Part shown: positions 50,111 through 57,985 of the stretch, in pieces
How positions within the stretch are numbered: position 1 is the stretch's first letter
Layout of the letters: each line of letters opens with the position of its first letter
Source: Arcanobacterium pinnipediorum
GTDB taxonomy: Bacteria > Actinomycetota > Actinomycetes > Actinomycetales > Actinomycetaceae
Assembly (NCBI RefSeq): GCF_023973165.1
Contig: NZ_CP099547.1
Coordinates: 1,736,001-1,800,000, forward strand
Direction of reading: 5' to 3'
DNA: 64,000 nucleotides
Position numbers and translations under genes: made by a program
Notes under the pieces: generated by a model
Told to the model about the DNA's origin: nothing
Seen by the model: only the letters and a program-made list of their open reading frames with translations
Database searches by the model: none

Positions 50111-51915
50111 GCGCTAGTAATGACATGCTTGAGCACCTAAAAGACATTGAGCAGGGTTTAATAGGTGCGGCTTTATCGAGTGGCAACTGGAAACACTTAC
50201 ATGAGGTTCAACCGCAATGGTTCAACGATCCACGACACCAACATATCTGGCACGTGTTCAGTGAGCTAGATCAGTCTGGTACACAGTTCGACAATGTAAC
50301 CTCATGGTCGATCATTGAAACTATCAACGAACAAGACCGCAGGGGAATAGACCGACCCTATATAGGCGATTGTGTGCATAAGGCACCCTCAGTGCCACTT
50401 ATCCCTGATTACATAAAGCAACTCAAAGACGCTTATGTTGATAGGGAACTTGGTAGCCGCATAGAGCGGTTAAGTCAGTTACGCGATGGTAAGGCAGACC
50501 GTGATGTGATTCTTAGTGAGATAGAGGCAACTAAACAGTTCCTTAACACCGAATCTTCCACTAAAGGAACTAGCAAGCGTCTTGTCCTGACCCCCTACAG
50601 CCAGATAGAAGAAGAACCAAGCTACATGCTGTGGGAGGGCTACATACCCGCAAGATCAATAACCATGCTCGGAGGTGGTGGCGGTAGTGGTAAAACCACG
50701 CTAGCGCTACAAATAGCCGGACAAGTCATTAAAGGCACTTTAGAGGGTGACTACTATGGCAAACCCGGGAAAGTTGCCTATCTTGGACTAGACGACTCTA
50801 AAGAATCCATTACCCGGCCGCGAGCGCGCGCCGCTGGTGTAGACCTGAACGAGTTTTACGACATGAGCGCTAGAGACGGGGATAAGGAATTAACCGCCAC
50901 TAGCGTGATTGATGTTCTCGGAGACCTTAAAGACACGGGCGTGACCCTTGTTATTCTCGATCCCGTTAGTGCATTATTCCAAGGCGATAACGATAACCCT
51001 CTACAAGTGGAACGGTTCGTACAAGGATTGACCCGTGTTGCTGAGCAAACCGGTGTCACATTCTTGTGTTTAAGTCACGTGAAAAAAGGCGGCGGGCGCG
51101 GCGCAGACGCGTTACTTGGTTCTACCAAATGGCGTGATAGTGCCCGCAGTCTTTTACTCATGGCAAAAAAGCCTGACGCTAAAGAATCTGTAGTATCGGC
51201 AATAAAGTTTAACCACGGAGAAGCCGGTAAGCACAGGTTGTATATGTTCGATTCAGTGCCCTTAACGATAGCCGGGGTACAGCATAAAGACGTGGGGGTA
51301 TTGCGCTACGTTGGAGAATCTGATGTATCTGCTGAGTCAGTAACTAATTACTCCCCAACGTCTTACGAGGACGCACAAGAAACAGAGGACAAAGCCCAAT
51401 GGCTATTAGAACAATTCACCGGGCAAACCACCTCTATTCCAGATAGCGAACTATCCAACAGGTTCAGAGCTGCGGGGCTTGGGGCTAAATCTACTTACCA
51501 GCGTGCTAAGAATAGAGCTGGTCTAGTAACTGAACGCGTGAAAGGTTTTCAAGGCGGTTCTATCGTGTACTCACCCGGACATGTTCCGCCAAGCATGGAC
51601 ACAGGAGACACTATTAAGGTCACACAGTCCGCTCAACCTAACCACAGTGACCACAATGGGGAAACAGTTGCCACTTTTCCGCACTCTAGCAACGTTTCTA
51701 CAATGCGGTCACATTCAGGTCAAACAAGCCCTGATGACCACATTGTGACCACAATGGCAAACCCCCTTGATAGCAACGAAAACAAGCCGTTAGAACCCCA
51801 TTCAGGTCACGATTCACCCGTTAAGCAAGCAAGCGAACCCAAAGGCACATGCCCACTGCACCAAACGCCATTAGACAAAAAAGGAGGGTGCGATCAATGC
51901 AAAGAAGAACTATAA
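50107..51915 (+). CDS. RepA/DnaB-like replicative ATPase of the element
   Basis: 602 residues. The N-terminal part (EQGLIGAALSSGNWKHLHEV ... WHVF) resembles the DnaB helicase N-terminal domain. An AAA_25/RepA-type RecA-fold ATPase follows, with Walker A GGGGGSGKTT (residues 189-198) and Walker B VTLVILDPVSALF. A region (AQWLLEQFTGQTTSIPDSEL) resembles winged-helix primase-associated segments. The C-terminus is a zinc-finger-like CPLH...CDQC (Cys582, His585, Cys595, Cys598). Likely role: replication of the excised element. The start is preceded by GGGAGGTGCAGGC. Confidence 0.82.
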   Translation: MSASNDMLEHLKDIEQGLIGAALSSGNWKHLHEVQPQWFNDPRHQHIWHVFSELDQSGTQFDNVTSWSIIETINEQDRRGIDRPYIGDCVHKAPSVPLIPDYIKQLKDAYVDRELGSRIERLSQLRDGKADRDVILSEIEATKQFLNTESSTKGTSKRLVLTPYSQIEEEPSYMLWEGYIPARSITMLGGGGGSGKTTLALQIAGQVIKGTLEGDYYGKPGKVAYLGLDDSKESITRPRARAAGVDLNEFYDMSARDGDKELTATSVIDVLGDLKDTGVTLVILDPVSALFQGDNDNPLQVERFVQGLTRVAEQTGVTFLCLSHVKKGGGRGADALLGSTKWRDSARSLLLMAKKPDAKESVVSAIKFNHGEAGKHRLYMFDSVPLTIAGVQHKDVGVLRYVGESDVSAESVTNYSPTSYEDAQETEDKAQWLLEQFTGQTTSIPDSELSNRFRAAGLGAKSTYQRAKNRAGLVTERVKGFQGGSIVYSPGHVPPSMDTGDTIKVTQSAQPNHSDHNGETVATFPHSSNVSTMRSHSGQTSPDDHIVTTMANPLDSNENKPLEPHSGHDSPVKQASEPKGTCPLHQTPLDKKGGCDQCKEEL

Positions 51916-52057
51916 CCATTGAGAACCACACCTACCCATTACCGGCTACTGGTGTACGTGGTGCAGACTGCCACGAGTTCCACTCAACGGCTTAACCCTC
52001 CACCCATGGTGTCAATGGGAACAAGAACAAGCCCAACACCAACAGCAAGCAGCCTAA
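51897..52057 (+). pseudogene. small gene after the RepA-like ATPase, probably frameshifted
   Basis: ATG at 51897 has AAGGAGGG about 10 bp upstream, a very strong ribosome site. The frame reads MQRRTITIENHTYPLPATGV then RGADCHEFHSTA and stops at 51995. Directly after, in another frame, GLTLHPWCQWEQEQAQHQQ continues to a stop at 52057. Together this suggests a protein of about 53 residues that has lost one base near 51987. No family recognised; the Cys/His content hints at metal binding. Confidence 0.45.
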
Positions 52058-52066
52058 AACAAACTA

Positions 52067-52103
52067 GCCGGGGAACCAGCCACACGCGCACAGGTTCCCC
52101 GGC
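52067..52103 (+). terminator. terminator of the xis-rep module
   Basis: Arms GCCGGGGAACC and GGTTCCCCGGC, perfect over 11 bp, followed by CATTCATTT on the plus strand. Confidence 0.75.
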
Positions 52104-52256
52104 CATTCATTTACCGAAATCCGCTCAACCCTCAACATGGACACATGGCGCGAGATCAAAAGGAAAGCCCACCCCACACACCGAAAAATGGAAACTGGCA
52201 CGCTCGCTCGCACACGACCACTATCCGGCGGTTAAGCAGTGTAAAAGGTTAGAACT

Positions 52257-52370
52257 ATGAACAATGAAACACGGCTAAACATGAACCTGATCGAGTTTCT
52301 CACGTGGTGTGAACAAAACCAGCAAGACCCAACCACGCTACTCCTACAACTCACGGACACAGACGACTAG
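52257..52370 (+). CDS. small hypothetical protein, 37 residues
   Basis: Reads MNNETRLNMNLIEFLTWCEQ then NQQDPTTLLLQLTDTDD. The ATG overlaps the stop of a preceding open frame ending KQCKRLEL (ATGA), which suggests that frame may also be translated, but no credible start was found for it. The codon pattern looks natural, but no family is known. Confidence 0.4.
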   Translation: MNNETRLNMNLIEFLTWCEQNQQDPTTLLLQLTDTDD

Positions 52371-52763
52371 CTCAGGGAGTTTGTGAGCATTGACCCTAGC
52401 ACCCCTTGGAACGTGCCACAATCGAGCTAATAGCACGCTTAGACAGTTCACAGGCAACGGAAGCTAGTGACCGCAAATGCGTGTGTTAAATCAGCGTTGA
52501 ACATCTCTGAAAGCCCATGAGTTTGTGGCCTGACCGCGAGCGCATACCCATGGGGTGCATTACCCTACCCCTCCCAGTTCGCACCCTAGGCACAGCGTAG
52601 CGATATATCCCCCCGCCGAAAACACAACGAAAACTCTAAAACCCGTACAGCCTGTCAGCTCCTAAACGCGTAGCGGTCATACCAACAAGGTTAGGGGTAT
52701 AGGGGTGGGGTGGTGTTTCGCCACCTCATAGGGTCATGGCTGTGGGAGTATTTTCGGGTTATA
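52371..52763. other. gap between the small ORF and the IS
   Basis: No gene with a ribosome site was recognised. The stretch 52690-52735 is G-rich (GGTTAGGGGTATAGGGGTGG). This is a plausible place for the element's origin of replication, but no iterons were identified. Confidence 0.35.
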
Positions 52764-54008
52764 GGACAAAAGTTATTGATTTTGGGTTAGTAGTCGTTGC
52801 GGTAGGGTGTGTGGGTGTGGAGTTCGTTCCAGTCAAGGCCGTTGCCCCAGCGATGGTTGTTGTGGTCGGCTCGGTGTCGGGCTGCGGCTTGCTGGTAAGC
52901 GCGCATGATGTCCGTGTTGGTGGGCATGATACGCAGGATTTCGGCTGGGTTGGCAGGGTTCTCGGTGTGTAGGTAGCACCACCATGACACTGCACGGATC
53001 CGGTGATCGATACTCATACCCCGATGACGGCGCAGCAGTTCACGTAAAGGCGAGTTGATACCTCCCTCGATCTGGTTATTCATCGCTGGTAGAGAACCGA
53101 TTATTTCTCCGTCATCGTAAAGATCGGGATTGAGAAACGTGAACAAATGGCCACTATCGACCAGCCTAGACAGACTATTGCCAGCCTTGACGAGCCGCTC
53201 GTGTTTATCGACTAGTTTTCCTTTCTCGTTACGGGTTTTCTCGGCCAGGAACCCAGCCCAACGGTGACGCCAAGCATAGAAGCTATCGATCCATGCGTGC
53301 GCGTGTGCGGGAGTTTTCACATGCAATAGATCAACACCGATCCGGTAGAGCTGTCTGCCACATTCAGTTCGTGAGCGTGTGGTCGTGTAGCGTTTGACCT
53401 GTTGATAGGCGTGGAACGTGCAGCGTTGGACACGCGTGGAGGGCCACAATCGTGCCCGAGCTGTTGTGAAACCTGTGCCCCCGTCAGCCACGACCATACC
53501 GGGTGGTGGGATTTTCGCGAGCAGGTCCAGCCAGGCTTGGGTCGATTCACGTCTGGCCACATGCCAGGCAATCACATATTCGGGGCTGCAGGCGATCAGA
53601 ATGACAGCATCGCGGCCTAAATGGATACCATCAACATGGATCACGCGGTGGTCTTGCCCATCGGGTTCGCATATCGGCCAGATCTCCCACAACACAGCGC
53701 TCCTGCGTCGGAAGGTCCGGCCCTGTCCAGGAAGTTCTCGCTGCGTGGTTTTCCCAGTCAGAACGTCTAAGAACGCGCGCAAATCCCGCGAAGTGACGTC
53801 GTTATGCCAACGCGAGGTTACCTTGCATGAGCAGCAGATCCAGCGTTGGTGGCCGCATTTGTCTTTACCGTTTTTGACCATGCCTTCACCACAAGTAGGG
53901 CAGTGTTTCTTGTTCGATCTCATACCCACTAGTATGCAACCGACTTTCACCACAATTTTTCCCTGCTATCACGCGGATAACTGGCAACAAAATCAATAAC
54001 TATTGTCC
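52764..54008 (-). mobile_element. IS1249-like insertion sequence (IS256-type)
   Basis: About 1245 bp. Terminal inverted repeats are GGACAAAAGTTATTGATTTT at 52764 and the complement of 53988-54008, matching at 20 of 21 positions. It encodes a single DDE transposase. No 8-9 bp target duplication was found at the immediate borders (GGGTTATA versus AACCAAAA), so the insertion may be old, or one end may have been rearranged. Confidence 0.85.
52787..53923 (-). CDS. IS1249-family transposase
   Basis: About 378 residues starting MRSNKKHCPTCGEGMVKNGK. The N-terminal zinc ribbon (CPTCG ... CCSC) is followed by an HTH-like region and the catalytic core with DDE residues in IHVDGIHLGRD, VVADGGTGF and NNQIEGGINSPLRELLR. 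This matches IS1249-type transposases of corynebacteria and relatives. The frame could begin 30 bp earlier (53953). It is full length and apparently intact. Confidence 0.88.
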   Translation of the reverse strand: MRSNKKHCPTCGEGMVKNGKDKCGHQRWICCSCKVTSRWHNDVTSRDLRAFLDVLTGKTTQRELPGQGRTFRRRSAVLWEIWPICEPDGQDHRVIHVDGIHLGRDAVILIACSPEYVIAWHVARRESTQAWLDLLAKIPPPGMVVADGGTGFTTARARLWPSTRVQRCTFHAYQQVKRYTTTRSRTECGRQLYRIGVDLLHVKTPAHAHAWIDSFYAWRHRWAGFLAEKTRNEKGKLVDKHERLVKAGNSLSRLVDSGHLFTFLNPDLYDDGEIIGSLPAMNNQIEGGINSPLRELLRRHRGMSIDHRIRAVSWWCYLHTENPANPAEILRIMPTNTDIMRAYQQAAARHRADHNNHRWGNGLDWNELHTHTPYRNDY

Positions 54009-54079
54009 AACCAAAAACTCGAGTCGAAACGAGTTTCTTTCCAGAAAACCCCACCCTAGCAACGAAAAACAGCAAAACC

Positions 54080-54096
54080 ATCAATAACAATTGTCC
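54080..54096. repeat. third IS-end-like sequence
   Basis: ATCAATAACAATTGTCC repeats the right IS end (ATCAATAACTATTGTCC) with one difference, 88 bp beyond it. It is probably a remnant of another IS copy end or of an earlier insertion. Confidence 0.6.
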
Positions 54097-54117
54097 GCTA
54101 GCCCGTATTTCATTTCA

Positions 54118-54140
54118 TTGGTATGCATACGGTATGCAAA
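54118..54140. repeat. right arm-type GTATGC repeat
   Basis: TTGGTATGCATACGGTATGC and three more bases match the 46702-46724 block at 21 of 23 positions in the same orientation, about 60 bp inside attR. Confidence 0.6.
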
Positions 54141-54197
54141 GCCCTAAAACAGAACCCCCTGTTTTCAACTTTTCGTTGATATAACAGGGGGAACTAG

Positions 54198-54273
54198 TGG
54201 AGCCGCCTGTGGGAATCGAACCCACGACCTTCTCATTACGAGTGAGACGCTCTACCGACTGAGCTAAGGCGGC
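54198..54273 (-). tRNA. tRNA-Thr (CGU anticodon), integration target
   Basis: On the minus strand GCCGCCT and AGGCGGC form the acceptor arms. The anticodon stem holds CTCGTAA (anticodon CGT) and the T-arm GTGGGTTCGATTCCCAC. Discriminator T at 54201 is followed by CCA (54200-54198). The 3' 26 bases (54200-54225) are repeated at 46552-46577, so the present 3' end was rebuilt from the element's attP. Confidence 0.95.
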
Positions 54274-54449
54274 GGATTGAAGAACTTACATCCTACAAAC
54301 CTTGTGCCATTACAGCTCTAATAATCTATCTGATACATTGCTTCGATGACAAATGGTTACAGAGGAACATCGAGTATTCCGTCATAAATCACACGATAAT
54401 TATTCGAAATTGTGCGCTCGTCTAACGCTTTGGCGCCATAACCAAAGCG

Positions 54450-54479
54450 AAGGGCGGAACGCATAGCGTTCCGCCCTTC
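54450..54479 (-). terminator. terminator of the TAP-like lipoprotein gene
   Basis: Arms AAGGGCGGAACGC and GCGTTCCGCCCTT with a four-base loop, about 23 bp after the stop of the hydrolase gene on the minus strand. Confidence 0.8.
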
Positions 54480-54501
54480 CATTATTGAGTTGTAGGACCC
54501 T

Positions 54502-56076
54502 CTACTGCGCCGGGCAGCGCAAGCCATCTTCTGGCACAGTTCCGTTGAGCAGGTATGCATCAAGGGAATCCTTCACACACGAACCTGATGGGCGACCATA
54601 TGCAGTATGTCCCTCACCTTCCCAGGTCACGAGCACTGCGTTATCAAATGCCTTTTCAAAGGCAACAGCCCACTCGTATGGGGTTGCCGGATCGCCAACC
54701 GTTCCTACTACCACGATCGGATCAGACCCGGTAGCAGTGAATCGTTTGATGATTTCGTGATCTGGCTTCGGCAGAGCTTGGCAAGTTCCTTGCGAGAAGC
54801 CCATCAAGTCACCGAAGAGTGGAGATTCATTTTTGAGTTCATCACTGAGCCGTTCCCAATCAGCAGGCGTTCCCTCAATGATGGAATCTGCACAGTTAAT
54901 CACGATATTTGCTTCTGTAGAGTTATTTTCAAACTCACCAGTTTGGGTGCGACCAGTATAGGCATCGAAGAAGAGCTGGAAGAGGTTTCCAGTTCCATCA
55001 TTTTGATATTCGTCGATTGCCTGGGAAAGGAACGGCCACGACGCATCATCATATAGTGGTGTGATGAATCCGAAAAGCAAACCTGACTGAGTTAGTGGGC
55101 GCTCTTGATCGGCTGTTGGAAGTGGTTGTTCACCAGCTTTATCAAACATTTGCCGAATTTCGGCACGCGCCTCATCGCGAGTCCCATTGAACGGACAATC
55201 CTCACGTGTCAAACAATCATCAATGTAGTTGTTTGTGGCTAACTCAAATCCCTTCATCTGCGCTTTTTGCTGCTCATATTGCGAGACGTCAGAATCAACA
55301 GCACCGTCAAGGATTACGCGACCAACATTGTTGGGGAATAATTCGCTATACATTCCACCAAGTGAGGTGCCGTATGAAAATCCGACATAGTACAGCTTCG
55401 GGTCACCGACGAGATGGCGGATAACATCCATATCTCGGGCTGCTTCCTCAGTTCCGGCATACTTGACAAGTTCACCAGTATTTTGCACACACTTATTAGC
55501 AAACTCGATCTCTGAGGCACGTGACTGTTCTCGGCCTTCAGGAGTATCTGGGAACGTAGTGGCAAGATAAACATCGAGTTCTGCATCAGAGACGCAGTCA
55601 ATTGGGCTAGATTCTCCCACACCACGAGGATCGAATCCAATGACATCAAAACTGTTGGTGATCCGCTCGGTGAAGAACTGTTCGGCACTTTCTGCCATTT
55701 CTTGACCGCCACCACCAGGACCACCGGGATTTGCCAGCAAGGAACCGATTTTATCGCTGTCTGCATGACGCCGCTTGATCTTTAATTCGATCGTCGCCCC
55801 ATCCGGATCAGCATAATTGAGCGGAACCATCATAGTTGTACAGTCCAAACCGGCTCCACACTCTTCCCACGTCAACTCTTGGGTGTAGAACTTCTCTAAA
55901 CCCGCGGGAATTTCTGGCATCGGTGCATCGATAGCTTTGACCTGAATTGAGGAGGATTCTTTCGCGATTGACTTCGTTTCCGAAGAATCCTTACTCGATT
56001 TGACCTCTGCAGTTCCCGAACAGCTCGCCAAAACAAGCGCAAGGCTACCTAGCACGGCAAATATACGTTTTTTCAT
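54502..56076 (-). CDS. secreted tripeptidyl-aminopeptidase-like alpha/beta hydrolase lipoprotein
   Basis: About 524 residues. Signal peptide MKKRIFAVLGSLALVLASCS ends in a lipobox (LASC). The alpha/beta hydrolase core has the oxyanion segment LANPGGPGGGGQ, nucleophile Ser in VGFSYGTSLGG, and FDPRGVGESSP. The C-terminal TAP-like domain carries Asp in VVGTVGDPATPYEWA and His in WEGEGHTAYG. Such enzymes release tripeptides from extracellular proteins in actinomycetes. The start follows AGGAACCAG. Cysteines in DCLTREDCPF may form a disulfide. Confidence 0.9.
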   Translation of the reverse strand: MKKRIFAVLGSLALVLASCSGTAEVKSSKDSSETKSIAKESSSIQVKAIDAPMPEIPAGLEKFYTQELTWEECGAGLDCTTMMVPLNYADPDGATIELKIKRRHADSDKIGSLLANPGGPGGGGQEMAESAEQFFTERITNSFDVIGFDPRGVGESSPIDCVSDAELDVYLATTFPDTPEGREQSRASEIEFANKCVQNTGELVKYAGTEEAARDMDVIRHLVGDPKLYYVGFSYGTSLGGMYSELFPNNVGRVILDGAVDSDVSQYEQQKAQMKGFELATNNYIDDCLTREDCPFNGTRDEARAEIRQMFDKAGEQPLPTADQERPLTQSGLLFGFITPLYDDASWPFLSQAIDEYQNDGTGNLFQLFFDAYTGRTQTGEFENNSTEANIVINCADSIIEGTPADWERLSDELKNESPLFGDLMGFSQGTCQALPKPDHEIIKRFTATGSDPIVVVGTVGDPATPYEWAVAFEKAFDNAVLVTWEGEGHTAYGRPSGSCVKDSLDAYLLNGTVPEDGLRCPAQ

Positions 56077-56103
56077 CTGGTTCCTAACCTTCTCAAACAC
56101 CGA

Positions 56104-57318
56104 TTATCGGAGTTGAACTAAAACACTTTCCATAACGAGTTGTGCAGGCACATTTGCACGTAACCGCTCACGTCCTTGACTAATACGATCCAATTTCTCC
56201 AATGTATCATGCGTTGTGGACCCAGCAGCGATCCGATCGATCGCTTGCTCATAATCAACATTAATCAACTCCACGCGCCCACCCATCTGCCGGACCAAAA
56301 CATCGCGGTAGAAAGACAACATGTAGACCATTTCCCGATCAAGTACGTCTCGTTCTTGCCGGGTTTGACGACGGCGTGCTGCTTCTGCACTTTCTTTAAC
56401 TTGACTGCGAACAGCAGCTGGAACTTTTGCGTTTTCATCTAAACCAAAAGCAGCCATTCGTTGTGCTTGAATCGCTTGCGTATCTTCGTCGAGTGCTTCT
56501 TTCCTCGTCACTCCATCTCCACGCATGGCGATCGTATCTGCCAATAAATGGGCACCGAGTGCCGCATCTCCTACGCCTTTGAGCTTGGCTAATACGTTCA
56601 GGGTTTTACTGCGAATTGAGGCAGCATGTGGATCGGTTGCAAGCGCTCGCGCCAAACCAATATGCGACTGCGCTGCCCGTGCAGCAACGAGAGCTGCTCG
56701 CGGTTCTACCCCATCACGCTTGACAAGCAAATCCGCAACTTGTTGGGCTTGCGGAGTCACCAAGTTAATATTGCGGCATCGGGAGCGAATCGTGGGAAGC
56801 ACATCAGCTACCGCTGCCGTGCACAACATCCACACAGTTCGTGCACCTGGTTCTTCAATGGCTTTCAATAACACATTAGTGGTGCGGGTCAGCATCCGAT
56901 CGGCATCTTCAATAATAATGATTCGCCATGCCCCGCTCGTAGGAGCAACATAGGAACTGGCAACATACTGGCGTACTTGTTCTGCGCTAATCGTAACGTG
57001 GTCAGTAGTAACAAGGGTGACATCGCGATGATTTCGTTCCATCACTGCAATACACTGCGGGCACACTCCACATCCGGGAGTTGGTCCGGTACACAGCAAT
57101 GCGCCAGCTAAGCTTAGCGCCGCTAGGGACCGCCCCGATCCGGGAGGTCCGGTAAATAACCACGCTTGGCTCATTGCCTGGGCAGCAACATCAGAGCTGG
57201 AACTTTGACCCGTCACATCTATAGCTGAACGCTGATTGACTGCACGCGCGGCATCAGCTGCTCGTTGTAATTCATAAACAGCAGCTTCTTGCCCGACCAG
57301 ATCGTCAAAGATGCTCAT
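56104..57318 (-). CDS. holB: DNA polymerase III subunit delta prime
   Basis: 404 residues. The AAA+ clamp-loader fold has FTGPPGSGRSLAALSLAGAL in place of a canonical Walker A. Zinc-binding Cys are in CTGPTPGCGVCPQC, and the sensor-like segment is EEPGARTVWMLCTA with an SRC motif (TIRSRCRNI). Its ATG overlaps the tmk stop (ATGA). The topA-tmk-holB order is a conserved actinobacterial arrangement linking nucleotide supply and replication. Confidence 0.92.
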   Translation of the reverse strand: MSIFDDLVGQEAAVYELQRAADAARAVNQRSAIDVTGQSSSSDVAAQAMSQAWLFTGPPGSGRSLAALSLAGALLCTGPTPGCGVCPQCIAVMERNHRDVTLVTTDHVTISAEQVRQYVASSYVAPTSGAWRIIIIEDADRMLTRTTNVLLKAIEEPGARTVWMLCTAAVADVLPTIRSRCRNINLVTPQAQQVADLLVKRDGVEPRAALVAARAAQSHIGLARALATDPHAASIRSKTLNVLAKLKGVGDAALGAHLLADTIAMRGDGVTRKEALDEDTQAIQAQRMAAFGLDENAKVPAAVRSQVKESAEAARRRQTRQERDVLDREMVYMLSFYRDVLVRQMGGRVELINVDYEQAIDRIAAGSTTHDTLEKLDRISQGRERLRANVPAQLVMESVLVQLR

Positions 57319-57983
57319 AGTCCAAGACTACCGGCTACATCAACCATTGAGCGAGTGAGTGTTCCAGCCTCCACATTTTTAAGCAAATCGGCAACAACTG
57401 TTCGGATTTCCTGCTCGATATGTGCAATATCTGCGGTTGCATCGATCGTATGCCAGCGCCGGGGATCGTCTTTGGCTAACTGACAAAATTCTTCGCGTAC
57501 TCGTTGATGGAATTCCATCCCGGCAGCCTCGAGCCGATCTTTTTCAGCACCAACCCGCTCCCGCCCGATTTCTACTGGAACATCAAGGAGAAAAGTTACT
57601 GCAGGCATCAAGTGGTTAACTGCCCACAGCGACAAGTCTCGAACTTCTTGCTTACCCAACAAGCGCGCAGCACCCTGATAGGCAACAGAAGAATCCAAGA
57701 ACCGATCGGTGATGACTATCTCGCCGCGCTTAAGTGCCGGCAGGATTTTAGTTTCCATATGATGGGCACGATCAGCGGCATACAACAAGGCTTCTGCGCG
57801 TGGGCTCACGTCACCGCCATGGAGGAGAAGGTGGCGAATATGTTCACCTAATTCAGTACCGCCAGGCTCACGGGTGACCACAACGCTATATCCTTGGTTG
57901 GTCAGCCATGCCGCCAGCCGTTTGACCTGAGTCGATTTCCCGGACCCATCGCCACCTTCAAACGAAATAAACAAACCTGACAT
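57315..57983 (-). CDS. tmk: thymidylate kinase
   Basis: 222 residues. P-loop FISFEGGDGSGKSTQVKRL, the DR(Y/F/H) motif in VITDRFLDSSVAYQGAAR, and the TREPGGT segment (VVVTREPGGTELGEHIR). It phosphorylates dTMP to dTDP. It starts 2 bp after the topA stop and overlaps holB. Confidence 0.95.
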   Translation of the reverse strand: MSGLFISFEGGDGSGKSTQVKRLAAWLTNQGYSVVVTREPGGTELGEHIRHLLLHGGDVSPRAEALLYAADRAHHMETKILPALKRGEIVITDRFLDSSVAYQGAARLLGKQEVRDLSLWAVNHLMPAVTFLLDVPVEIGRERVGAEKDRLEAAGMEFHQRVREEFCQLAKDDPRRWHTIDATADIAHIEQEIRTVVADLLKNVEAGTLTRSMVDVAGSLGL

Positions 57984-57985
57984 CG

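Larger units (their letters stand above)
46552..54225. mobile_element. integrative element in tRNA-Thr(CGU), about 7.67 kb
   Basis: Bounded by 26-bp direct repeats of the tRNA 3' end. A tyrosine integrase gene sits beside attL, and a MerR-type excisionase-like gene and a RepA/DnaB-like ATPase form a rightward module. An IS1249-like element lies near attR. There are no capsid, portal, terminase, relaxase or conjugation genes, so it resembles a satellite-type island or a mobilisable integrative element and not a prophage. Frameshifts in two genes and the IS suggest partial decay. The type assignment is inference. Confidence 0.85.

Noticed and set aside
51919..52260. Plus-strand frame of 113 codons after the RepA-like gene
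   Set aside because: The first half overlaps the remnant gene in another frame and the terminator hairpin. Only its end (KWKLARSLAHDHYPAVKQ) looks coding-like, and no start codon could be assigned to that part.
52736..52972. Plus-strand frame of 78 codons with a V/G-rich product
   Set aside because: It is antisense to the transposase C-terminus and crosses the IS left end.
54357..54563. Minus-strand frame of 68 codons ending DERTISNNYRVIYDGILDVPL
   Set aside because: It crosses the 3' end of the hydrolase gene and its strong terminator hairpin, and has no ribosome site.
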